Assembly: GCA_037178975.1 (NCBI GenBank)
Contig: JASJZH010000003.1
Span: 7,006,001 to 7,070,000 of the forward strand
Reading direction: 5' to 3'
Length of the DNA stretch: 64,000 bases
Source of the DNA: Oscheius tipulae
Taxonomy: Eukaryota > Nematoda > Chromadorea > Rhabditida > Rhabditidae
The translations under genes and the position numbers were made by a program. A model generated the notes under the pieces. It was not told the DNA's origin and made no database searches. It saw nothing but the letters and a program-made list of their open reading frames with translations. This document shows, piece by piece, positions 55,501-64,000 of the stretch (positions are counted from its first letter, which is position 1; every line of letters starts with the position of its first letter).

Positions 55501-56687
55501 CCCCTCGTCCCGCGCAGCACAAGTGTTACATACATAGAAGAAGATCATAACAACGGGGCTGCCTCATATGAGGGAGAGAGGAAGAGAGACGGCTATAGTA
55601 GACTGGAGATTTTTAGGATTTTCTTGGATAGAGAAAGTATTGTGAAATTTATAGTGAGAGTAGATCCAGAAAGATTTCCTGGTAGATTATTTTGTCTAGG
55701 ACACCTCAATAAAACAACTGGTTACTTGGTCCATATACAAATTTAGGCCACTTGCAAATTGTTTTAAACAAAAAGGGTTTTTAACAAGTTCTGATCAAAA
55801 CACAGTTGTGTATATATGTGGTTCCCAATCAACACTTTTTTTTCTTTTTTCTCACTTAATTAATTTCAGGCCAACGCCTTAAACGATTGTAACACAGCAT
55901 TTACAAAAGGGAACATATAGCTCTAGACATCGTTTTCTTCTCTGATCTTTAGCTTTCAAGACCGTTGTTTGTAATCTAAACTGCTCCGAAAGTCTCGGGA
56001 AACAAAAACATCAGTTTTTCAACGAAGCAGAAAAGAACAGGTTCAAAAGGTTACATCACAGGTTGAACACTGTGATAGAGCGAAGATTACCTTTGCCGGA
56101 TGACTCGTCTCTTCCAGGTCACGTATTTTATCCATGTAATACTGGACAGTCTTTTGGTCCTCTTTAGTCAGTCCCATTCTGAGCTTTTTGTCATCGATGG
56201 ACCGTCGCGCTCGACGTTCTTTCCGGGGCTCTTCAGTCTCATGCTGCTGAAAAAAGCCTGTTTTTTTTGTTCTGTCTACCACAGAGATCGTTTGTCCTTT
56301 CTCATTTGGGGCAAAAACAGTCTATCTATCTGTCTGTTTTGGCTTTACCAGCTGAACAGGTGTTGAAACTTTAGGGTCTCTGCGTCTCCCGACTGTAAGA
56401 CAGAAAGACGAATGGGGGGAATCAAAACGATAACGGGACACACGAGACAGTCCGAACGAGTTTCAAAAAATATTGTTTTGAGAAAATGTGAGCAAAACGT
56501 CAACTTGTAATATTTACAAAGAAATAGGGGGCAGGGTACAGAAAAACTGGAAACGCCAAGAATCACAAAAAAAAATTTTCGTACCCCGCGCCAGCGCCCA
56601 AACGACGCCCAAACGAACCTTGAGAGAGTAAGAATAAACAGTAGAAAAAACAGCAGTGGCTATGAAGCAGCGTAATAAGGACATCAT
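52555..56687 (-). CDS. Astacin metalloprotease with EGF, CUB and TSP1 domains (NAS type)
   Basis: Sixteen exons from 56619-56687 down to 52555-52720 sum to 1767 bases, 588 residues. In order: signal peptide (MMSLLRCFIATAVFSTVYS), a prodomain of about 110 residues with a furin-type RGRVKR site, the astacin domain with zinc site HEVAHALGFWHE and Met-turn SIMHY, an EGF-like module (CRCPDGFTGQFCEQ), a CUB domain (CGGKLTVGSGWTRISSPGYP) and a thrombospondin type 1 repeat (WQSWTPWTACTASCGACG). This is the architecture of nematode NAS-33 to NAS-38, secreted enzymes for hatching and molting. Activation needs prodomain removal. All zinc ligands are present. Introns of 660 and 372 bp sit after exons 2 and 1. 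The exact NAS orthologue is open. Confidence 0.92.
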
Positions 56688-57160
56688 GGTCTGTGTGCTG
56701 CCTCGCGCGGGGCGAAACCCGGTAGAGGCGACCCGCCCACTCGACCACCCAACCGCCCAAGAAGGAGAGAGAGAGAGAAGAAGTCAAGAGACTTATATCA
56801 CAGTCGCAGAGTTACTGGAAGCAAGAAGCTATCCTAGGATTTCAGTTGATTGCAATCCAGTTCTTATGCTCCAATGCTTCTTCCGAGTCTTCTTTCAGCG
56901 AGTAGTAACATTCTGTTCTTCTGTACCGTATCGTTTTCCTGCACTTTGACGACCCATGTCGGTTGGAGAGAAGGTAAAAAGCTCTCCCGATGAGAAAGCT
57001 ACAGCGAGCCAGAAGACAGTACCTCCATAGTCAGCAGACGTAGAAGTACCGGGAAGATGAAGATCCAGCTACAAAAACCAAGAAAACTAGCAGAACAACC
57101 AGAACAAAGGAAGGAACACAACAAGAGAGAAGACTACCGCACATAATCTTTATTTTCCCC

Positions 57161-57541
57161 TTAGGCGTTGTATTCGATGGGGAGATTCTTGCGGCGGACC
57201 ATTCCATCGCCCTGGAACCATTCGCGGCGGAACTGCTTGGCGGCTCCATCCGGGGTGTTGGTCCACTCGATGGTGATACGATCATTGTTCGTATCCTCCT
57301 GTCCGAAGGCGAAAGCATCGCAGCTCACGGCCATCAGAGTAGCTTCCTTCGGGTCCAGACAGCCACAGGCAGGATCCACACCGAGACGACGCATGTTGGT
57401 AGTCTTGATGGCCCATCCAATGCGACGAGCAGAGGAGTTGACAATCTTGATGTGGTACGTGTGTTTGTCATCGTAGGGAGCGTTGAAGACTATCTTCGAT
57501 CCGGGCTGGGTAGCGATGTCTCCGGGAGGAACCGTGGCCAT
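57161..57541 (-). CDS. msp: Major sperm protein (MSP)
   Basis: Intronless, 126 residues, the full family length. It starts [20 protein letters not shown] and has the conserved [18 protein letters not shown] and [19 protein letters not shown] blocks. MSP polymerises into filaments that drive amoeboid sperm crawling and, when released, signals oocyte maturation and sheath contraction. AATAAA lies about ten bases after the stop and a TATA box about 40 bases before the start. A few residues differ from the usual consensus ([17 protein letters not shown]). MSP is known only from nematodes, so it fixes the phylum. Confidence 0.97.
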   Translation of the reverse strand: MATVPPGDIATQPGSKIVFNAPYDDKHTYHIKIVNSSARRIGWAIKTTNMRRLGVDPACGCLDPKEATLMAVSCDAFAFGQEDTNNDRITIEWTNTPDGAAKQFRREWFQGDGMVRRKNLPIEYNA

Positions 57542-57581
57542 GGCGATCCGATGTTGTAATAAGCTCTGTTCTGGATTCCTC

Positions 57582-57592
57582 GCCTTTTATAG
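57582..57592 (-). promoter_or_regulatory. TATA box of the MSP gene
   Basis: CTATAAAAGG on the minus strand, about 40 bases upstream of the MSP start. About 25 bases further upstream TTGATAATT (57611-57619) contains a GATA site; sperm-gene promoters of nematodes often combine the two. Confidence 0.6.
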
Positions 57593-57734
57593 TTTCTTGG
57601 ATGTTGCCTAATTATCAAGTTTGCTTGTTTTTGATGCAAAAACTTCTTTTTTTTGTTGCAAGTAGCAGAGTAATAAAGCACTCAGCAAGTCAAACCAAGT
57701 TGAAATTCAAAGCTCTTTTTAAAGTTACCGCAAA

Positions 57735-58475
57735 TGGAAGCTTTGTGAGGAGCTTGTCGAGGGACACCTGACAAGAGTTGGCAGGACAAGCGAGGCAATT
57801 AGAGTCCAGTTCGTCGCCAGTTGCTCCCTCCAGAAGATCGTCTCCTCTTCTCCTCTAGCATGATCATGTTGCTTTTCATGTAAAGACGTCTACCTAATCA
57901 ATTCTTTTGCACTGACTCTCCTCCCTCATTCTTCGTCTTGAGACTAGGAGCTGGGGTAGTCCTGAGCAACCCAGGTCCGAACACGCAGTCTACCCTCTGA
58001 GGGCCTGATTGGGATTCGGAAATTGGGTAGTGGAGACTGAGGGTAGTGTCTTGTGATGGGAGGATTGAGGTTTGGAAGCTCTAAAACATTCACAGGCCAA
58101 AGGAAGGAGGTTCAAGGATTGCCAAACTATCGACCAATGGCCGTGAATTGAAAGCTAGAACTCTCGCTACAGCTGAACATTTTCAGGTTAGTTTCTTTTT
58201 GTGTCTTCTTCCCTCTCTGTCCCTCTATCCCTCTGTCTCTCTAGGTCTCTGTTTCACTGAATCTCTGTCCCTCTGTCACTCTACCTCTCTGTGTCTCCGT
58301 GCCCCTCTGCTCTTTAATATGCTCGAGAATTCTGTCGAAGTTGGTGAAATCCCGCTACTTGTTTCTTTGAAACTCGACCTGTCACAGCAAATAAAGTTGA
58401 ATTTGACAGGATTTTCATATTTCGACATCGGTACTGCTTGTGTCGAGCGTTCTCTAGTTCTCGAACCTTCGCAAC
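57735..58475 (+). repeat. Old dispersed repeat, copy 2 of about 0.7 kb
   Basis: The partner of 9175-9885. This copy is interrupted by a CT-rich tract at about 58203-58310 that the other lacks. Confidence 0.6.
58203..58310. repeat. CT-rich tract
   Basis: CCCTCTGTCTCTCTAGGTCT-like units, an imperfect microsatellite inside the dispersed repeat copy. Confidence 0.75.
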
Positions 58476-58783
58476 TGGTCAATGAGCCCATTCTGATTTT
58501 TTTAACCGTTTCCATCGAATATTAGGCATGTAAGGGGCGTGAGTTCTTCAGACAGAGTTCAGGAGCCCGAACGAACATGAAAACCCTGCAAAATTAAGCC
58601 GAGATCGTCCCTTCTTCATTTTTTTTTATAATTCGATTTTTATTCGTCTTAGGCTTTTTATAATTCGTCTTTCTTCTCATGTACTCCAGGTTTGAGCAGA
58701 GGATAATTGTATTAACCATAACCGTTGAGACATTACTCCCAATTGAGCACTAAAAATATCTAAAAAGCACTATGTTTTTGACG

Positions 58784-58905
58784 AGTGTTCGTGTTCGTAT
58801 GTTCACGATCAGTTCGTTCGGCGAACAAACATTGGACAGCCCGAATGTTCGTGTTCGGTTCGCAGACGAACAGAAACGGCTCTGTTCGGTTCGTGTTCGG
58901 CTCGG
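58784..58905. repeat. GTTCG-rich repetitive stretch
   Basis: Many short GTTCGTGTTCGG and TGTTCGGTTCG units, with inverted versions (CGAACA) inside. It is low-complexity, source unknown. Confidence 0.6.
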
Positions 58906-61427
58906 TCCTCAAAAAGTACTCGATTGTTCCGGTGTTAGCCCAACCCTGCTGTGGATGCCTGATGTGTTGGTCGCTGCTGTCTCTGCTACTCAGGACAAGA
59001 ACTGTGGACAGAGAACAATACTACTGCCCACTATTGACGAGGAGAGAGAAAGATTTCCAAAACTAAAAACACTACAATGAGTCAACCAACATAGCCGGCC
59101 TGTTCAGTGGAATTTCGAAGTCCCGTCTGCTCAAGAGGTCCACTTGGATCTGGACAACGGTAATGTGACTCTCTCTGTCTCTCTATCTTTATGTTTCTTC
59201 CTATGGTATTCCAAACCCTAAAATTTTATAAACTAGACACTAACTAAATTAAGACACATTAGTAAACAAAAACGGAACAAGACAAAATTCTATGTACACG
59301 TATCACAGCGTTCGGCTTCGATGTTGGTAGTTTTGGGCATGACTATAGGACAATGAAAAGGGGACGAAAAAGTTTACTTTTCCAGGGACTGGGATCAGCA
59401 ATTTTTGGGACTGCTTTGAGCTAAATCTATAAAGATAGTTTCCTAAACTACGGTAAACCAAACTAAACAGCAGTCCACTGGGTCGGGCTGATTCTTCGGA
59501 TCATTTCCCGTAATATGGCGAAGTGATGCCAGTCCACGGAGAGAGTAACAGTGACAATATTGTGGAGGGGAAAACAAGGGGTCGGGGGGTAATTCCTCAG
59601 TTCATACGGAAGCTATTATGTAGACGGCTTGAAAATATTATAGAGTCGGAATTATAGACGCGGATATTATGATACACTTGACTAGAATCCTCAGCTTTGA
59701 AGTTGACTGAAATGTGAGTTTTGTGGTGAGAAAAAGAGGTACTTTACCAAGAAAAACTGTGAGAAAGAACTGGGACAGGAAAGGGGTGGCACACTCTTGG
59801 GAGATTGGGTAGACTACGGCATTGTAGAAGGCACTGCTAGAGATTGCTGAAGTTTGAGCTCTTTGTCTATTAGTCTCTCTGCTTCCATGTATCCTTGGTT
59901 CTATGTCTCTGTCTGTCTTTTATCTCTGTTGCTTCGTCTATTGACCGATCTCACATCTACCAAGGAAAGATCATAATCGAGGAGTTCAGTTTTTGGGCAG
60001 CGTGTAAGGTTGACTACATATCCGGACAAGAACAGTTTGTAGCGTAACCCTTTGTTCAAAAAAGATTGTATAAAATAGGGGCGTGTTGAACTCTTGAAGG
60101 TCTTGATTGCAACTCTTTCAAACAATGACTCCAGTCCTCTGTTCTCATATTATACAAAACGAGGGATAGTTCCCCACCTCCGCCACCACGGAGAAGAGAA
60201 AGACTCACCTGCAAGAGACTTGGTGAAACAGTCCAATGTTTGAGTCAGTGGTTACATATCTGAAAATCTGGTGGTAAACAGTTGAAGATCGATTCCGAGG
60301 GTGTGAAAGAGACTGAAAAAGACTCTAACTCTCAAAGGGAGGAGAGGGAAGAGTCTCGACACCTGGACGACCGTTGTCATAGAGTGTGTGAAAAGATGAA
60401 AAGAGAGAATGGGGCTGGGTTAGAGCATTGCCCCTTTTGCCACATAGCAGTGAGAGAGGGGCTCCTTTTATCGGCCACGACCTTTATCAGTGGGCAGGAG
60501 ATTAAAAGGTCCTGTGAGGACACTACGAGAGATTCAAACAGTGTCTAGAAAGATATCTAGAAGTTAAAATAAGGACGAAGTACTGTCACTGTCTCTATGT
60601 CTCTGTTTCTTTGTCTTTTTGTCTCTCTCCCTCTCTGTCTCTCTCCTTCTCTTACTATCTGTCTCCCTGTCTCTCTCTCTCTCTCTCTCTCTATCTATGT
60701 TTGCTCAGAAGACAACCAGTACTAAAAGTAAGCAAGAGCGGTAGTAGATCCGCGCCATAACCTAATAACTCGACATGGAACTGATAGTGACCTTGAATCA
60801 GGCCGTGGGGATAATCTTACATAATTGCCCAGGTAATCCCTGGTTATAAAGAAAGTTTCCCAACAACACACAGAGAGAGAGCAGAAACGATAAGAAGCTA
60901 CGTGGCGCCGCGTCGTCACTATGGGAGAGGAGAAAATCGAGAACGGGAGACGCCATGCTCATAAGTCGTATAGTTGGAAACGGCAGCGGGGAGGCTCCTT
61001 TTTTATTGAGGACCAGTCGAATACAGAGAGTGGGAGGAAGTAGCGTGTGGGCCTGTGCCTGCCCATAATCCTGCGCATATTTTGACACGTACACGGGGGA
61101 CAGCCACCCGTTTTGTACACACAGAGCAGCTTCTTTGTGCTGACCGTACTCACTATCAGAAGAGGATTTTGAGAGAGAGCTTGTGACTTGTTATCAAAGG
61201 AGATAAGAGGTACTCTTCGCTCAGCATGCAATTAGAAGTGAAGGAATGTGGGCTTATAATCGGTCAGTTCCTTCCAAGCCAGAATTATGTCGATAGTTTG
61301 AAATAACCTGAAAGAGAATGAAAAGATGGTGTCGAGGGTTTTTACAGCTCCAAAACTATTATAAACAACTTGATTTCTGAAACTTCCTTTGTAGTTTGCG
61401 GGTACAACGAACACATCTCCGGCTTGA
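58906..61427. other. No gene recognised
   Basis: A possible small exon lies at 59096-59159 (WNFEVPSAQEVHLDLDNG, donor GTAATG), with no partners. A CT tract at 60585-60702 is the largest microsatellite here. Nothing else is supported. Confidence 0.35.
60585..60702. repeat. Long CT-rich tract
   Basis: Imperfect TGTCTCTCT units ending in about ten perfect CT repeats (CTCTCTCTCTCTCTCTCTAT). Confidence 0.85.
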
Positions 61428-61482
61428 CAATGTTCTGCAAACGTATATATTTCGATCTATTCTACAGCTTTGCAGAACATCA
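61428..61482. repeat. Imperfect hairpin repeat, copy 4
   Basis: The clearest copy: ATGTTCTGCAAA at the left and TTTGCAGAACAT at the right form a perfect 12-bp inverted repeat, with a partial inner match and about 28 bp between. Confidence 0.7.
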
Positions 61483-61770
61483 CAAGTTATAAAAAGCTGT
61501 ATTCTTGGTGAAAAGTGCCGGGCAAAAGGGAGACTTCGCAACATAATTAAAGTTACAGTCAACTCTCGTAGATACCCGATATAGTAGACTTCACCATATA
61601 GTAGACAAATTTAATGCGAAAAACGATAAAACACCGATTCCAGTACAGTTGTAGTTTGAACTACACGCCAAATTTGCGTACGACACGTGCCACCTTGACG
61701 CAAAGTCGGCTTGGTCCAACTTTTGTGTCTCGTTTTCCATTGCTTTGCCCTCACGTTTGCTGTCTTTTCG

Positions 61771-62138
61771 GTAATAGTTCGGCAGGCGGTCTCCTTCGTT
61801 TGAATTTTTAGCGCGTTTTTACGAATTCGCCCAAAACCGGGTTTTCTGAATTGATTCACTCTTTTTCAGAGATTCTAACTATGTTTATTGAATTCAACGG
61901 GTAAAGGAACCTCCCGAATGTGAAAAAGATCCCGAAATCTGTGAGCTTTACCGTTGTTGCTCCAACATAAAAACTGTCCACTATCTCTGCAATTATCTGC
62001 TATTTTTAATGCTTCAGGAGGTTCTTTTACACGCTGTATACAATAAAGTTAGATTCTCTGAAAATGAGTGAATTATGTCAGAAAAACCGATTTTAGACGA
62101 ATTTCTACGAGCGAAACGAGGCCTGCCGAACTATTATC
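61771..62138. mobile_element. Foldback element of about 370 bp
   Basis: Two long inverted arms, 61771-61917 and 62013-62138, share TAATAGTTCGGCAGG at the outer ends, GATTCACTC/AATTCACTC and TTTTCAGAGA(T/A)TCTAACT in the middle, and GTAAA(G/A)GAACCTCC(C/T)GAA near the 95-bp spacer. Identity is roughly 75-80 percent by eye with small gaps. There is no ORF. A MITE or foldback transposon is likely, or an inverted pair of a single repeat. Confidence 0.65.
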
Positions 62139-62496
62139 GTACTTTTCTCTCCTTTGTGGTATTTTTATGCTAAAATTTAACGACAAAATGCGCCGGAGGC
62201 CAGACGGTACAGGCTGATTGTTCTTTGGGCATTCAATTGTTTAGAAATTGCAAAAGAAAGACTGGTTTCACGAAAAAAATGACCGGGTTATAACCTGTCA
62301 TTTTGGCCAGGCGATTTGCTTTTCCAAATGTTGGTTCGAAATTTAAACGAACTTTCCACATAGACTCGGTCTTACCGCGATAACCCTCCCACTCGAGTCT
62401 CCACTCCTTGGGTGTTCAAAATTTACATCACTTCCTCTCTTTCCGCTCCGTTATGCCTTTTTTAATTTCCACAAAATGGCATGGTTTCAGGTAAAA
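62139..62496 (+). promoter_or_regulatory. Upstream region of p32-like gene
   Basis: About 350 bp between the foldback element and the start codon. A TGGTTTCAG|GTAAAA acceptor-like site sits directly before the start, so a 5' UTR intron or a trans-splice acceptor is possible. No TATA box was noticed. Confidence 0.35.
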
Positions 62497-63655
62497 ATGA
62501 AGGCTATTTCCCTGTGCAGCCTTGCTACTCGCGCCATGATGCGCTCGGCCCCGATTGCTGCTCGTCAAATGCAGCACCGTTGTCTTGCCACTACCCAAAG
62601 AGGTTTGTTTTTTTTACTTCTGTTGTCAAGAAAACGTAAATTTTAGCTCTTTCCATAAACACGGAGCTGGCACAGGCTCTCGGACGGGAAATCCAGGCCG
62701 AGCAGCAGCTTTCCCAGGACAATTTGGGCGGCTCGTCCGCTCCCGCCATCCCCGGCTTCCAGATTGCCACCAACCAGTCGGAGGTCCGTCTCACCAAGCA
62801 GCATGGAGCCGAAAGGTTGGATTTTCTCTTCTTCTTTTTTTTTTGATACGTGCACCGTCGTTGCAATGGAGAAAAAAATACAATTTACAGCATTCTCGTC
62901 GTCTTCAACGTCAGCCACAGTGTGGACATGGATGAGGCCAGCGAAGAGGAGTTCCAGCAGCCCGAGGCCGCTCCGGTCCCTGTGGCCCTTCCCCCTTTCA
63001 CCATCGAAATCACGAAGAGCGGCCAGCGTCTCTGCTTCCAGATGGATCTGGTCGAGAGCCACGATGCTCAAGGAGAATGTAAGACTTCAGCGTTTATTTT
63101 CATCATTTCTTGACCAAGAGTTCCCTTGAGTGATTTGGGTTCGATTCCGGTTGATTTTTTGGCCATACAACCTATAGCCTAGTTGGTTAAATAGTCGAAT
63201 TGCAGTTCAGACAGACAACCCGTTTTCGATCCTCAACTGATGTTTCCTTTTTTTAGCCATTCAAAATTGCAACTCTTGATCTAAAAGTGATGAAGATGTC
63301 ATAGAGTCTGTTCTCCCTAATTTGACTATTTTTTGAATTTGTATTTTGCCATTTTTCAGACGACTTCCGTGTGGAAGAGTTCTACATCGCTCCGGCCGTC
63401 CAGAATTCCAATGAGGATGTTCCCTCCGAAATCTACGCCAGCAGCGGAAAATACATTGACCCCGTATGTCTTCTTCTGCCTTTTTCACTAAAAAAATCAT
63501 TTCAGGATCTCCACGAGCTGCTCTTCGTGCGCTACCTGGAAGAGCGCGGTTTTGATGCCCAGTTCTGCAAAAGTCTTGTCGCCTACGCCACTCACTACGA
63601 GCATTCTCAATACGTCGGTCTTCTCAACAAAATCAAAGCCTTTGTCGGCAACTAA
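62497..63655 (+). CDS. Mitochondrial matrix protein p32/gC1qR (MAM33 family)
   Basis: Five exons (62497-62602, 62647-62815, 62891-63078, 63360-63463, 63506-63655) total 717 bases, 238 residues. The N-terminus is an Arg-rich mitochondrial presequence (MKAISLCSLATRAMMRSAP). The family fold is supported by VVFNVSHSVDMDE, FTIEITKSG, FRVEEFYIAP and a C-terminal helix region LHELLFVRYLEERGFD...YVGLLNKIKAFVGN. The protein forms a doughnut-shaped trimer in the matrix, needed for mitochondrial translation and respiration. Length is typical. Intron 3 (63079-63359) carries tRNA-like fossils. Confidence 0.88.
63130..63240 (+). repeat. tRNA-like fossils in p32 intron
   Basis: GGTTCGATTCC at about 63137 is a perfect B box. 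About 40 bp on, TAGCCTAGTTGG is a perfect A box, followed at about 47 bp by TTTTCGATCC, a near B box. No acceptor stems pair. They look like two tandem tRNA-derived units, as in SINEs. Confidence 0.45.
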
Positions 63656-64000
63656 GCCTCTCCCCTTCCCATCTTTTTGACGATTGTCAACCCCTCCCAC
63701 ATTGCCTCGTTTTTGCTAGAAATTTAGTTTAGGTTGTTGACTTTTTAGCTTGTCTACTCCATGTTTTGTCTTTGGTTATTGTTGGATTGTTGACCCGCCT
63801 CCACTTTTACAGACTGAAACCTTTTTTCGAATCTTCGTTTTTATTTAATTCGATGATAAGCATTGAACAGATCGAACAGTTGGAATCGAGAGCCTAGAGG
63901 AAACTGGCAGACGACCGCAATGAAAACCTCAGTACGCGACATCAAAACGCGTGCTGTATAGACGTTGGTAAAAAAAAAGTAGTCCACAGTCCCTCGGACT

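Noticed and set aside
1-64000. Spliced-leader RNA or 5S rRNA genes
   Set aside because: I looked for the nematode SL1 start and for 5S box patterns and saw none.

Overview
The window looks like nuclear DNA of a nematode outside Caenorhabditis. Evidence: a complete intronless major sperm protein gene; a molting/hatching-type astacin with EGF, CUB and thrombospondin domains; and many short introns (about 35-100 bp) with GTAAG/GTGAG donors and TTTTCAG acceptors. There are no operons of bacterial type, no rRNA and no intact tRNA.

Layout. 1-8.2 kb has no gene I can prove, only candidate exons (an Ig-like exon near 6.6 kb, an NPVY-containing exon near 4.3 kb), CT-rich tracts and small hairpin repeats. 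8.1-10 kb has a short Helitron-like element, a small membrane-protein gene (- strand) and an old dispersed repeat. 10.4-10.9 kb is a two-exon G-protein gamma subunit. 12-28.3 kb is a kinase/transposon zone: a gene fragment, an intact RTE-type LINE, a broken DNA-transposon-like gene, a large + strand kinase gene (17.9-22.8 kb), a LINE scrap and an inverted, more degenerate kinase paralogue (28.3-24.1 kb, - strand). 28.6-29.5 kb holds a decayed FMR1/FXR-like gene. 29.9-37.0 kb is a PHLPP-type phosphatase; 592 bp from its 5' part (intron, exon and intron) recurs at 23.6-24.2 kb.

37.4-50.7 kb is a gene-dense part: a Quaking/HOW/ASD-2-type STAR RNA-binding protein (- strand), a hypothetical gene with an F-box-like start and acidic tail, a FAR1-type zinc-binding putative transcription factor, a secreted Pro/Gln-rich protein, and convergent to it a single-domain galectin. 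A galectin pseudogene scrap and a second Helitron-like copy follow at 51.4-51.9 kb. 52.6-56.7 kb is the 16-exon astacin (- strand), 57.2-57.5 kb the MSP gene (- strand) with a TATA box, and 62.5-63.7 kb the mitochondrial p32/gC1qR-like gene. 57.7-62.4 kb is repeat-rich: a second copy of the 9 kb repeat, CT tracts and a 370-bp foldback element.

The genes are individual animal genes rather than one pathway. Intracellular signalling dominates (G gamma, PHLPP, two kinases), together with RNA regulation (STAR protein, FXR relic) and secreted or extracellular proteins (astacin, galectin, P/Q-rich protein). Exon borders were read by eye from splice consensus and frame. In the astacin, galectin, MSP, STAR, FAR1-type, P/Q-rich, F-box-like, G gamma and p32 genes the exon lengths sum to whole codons, which supports those models.
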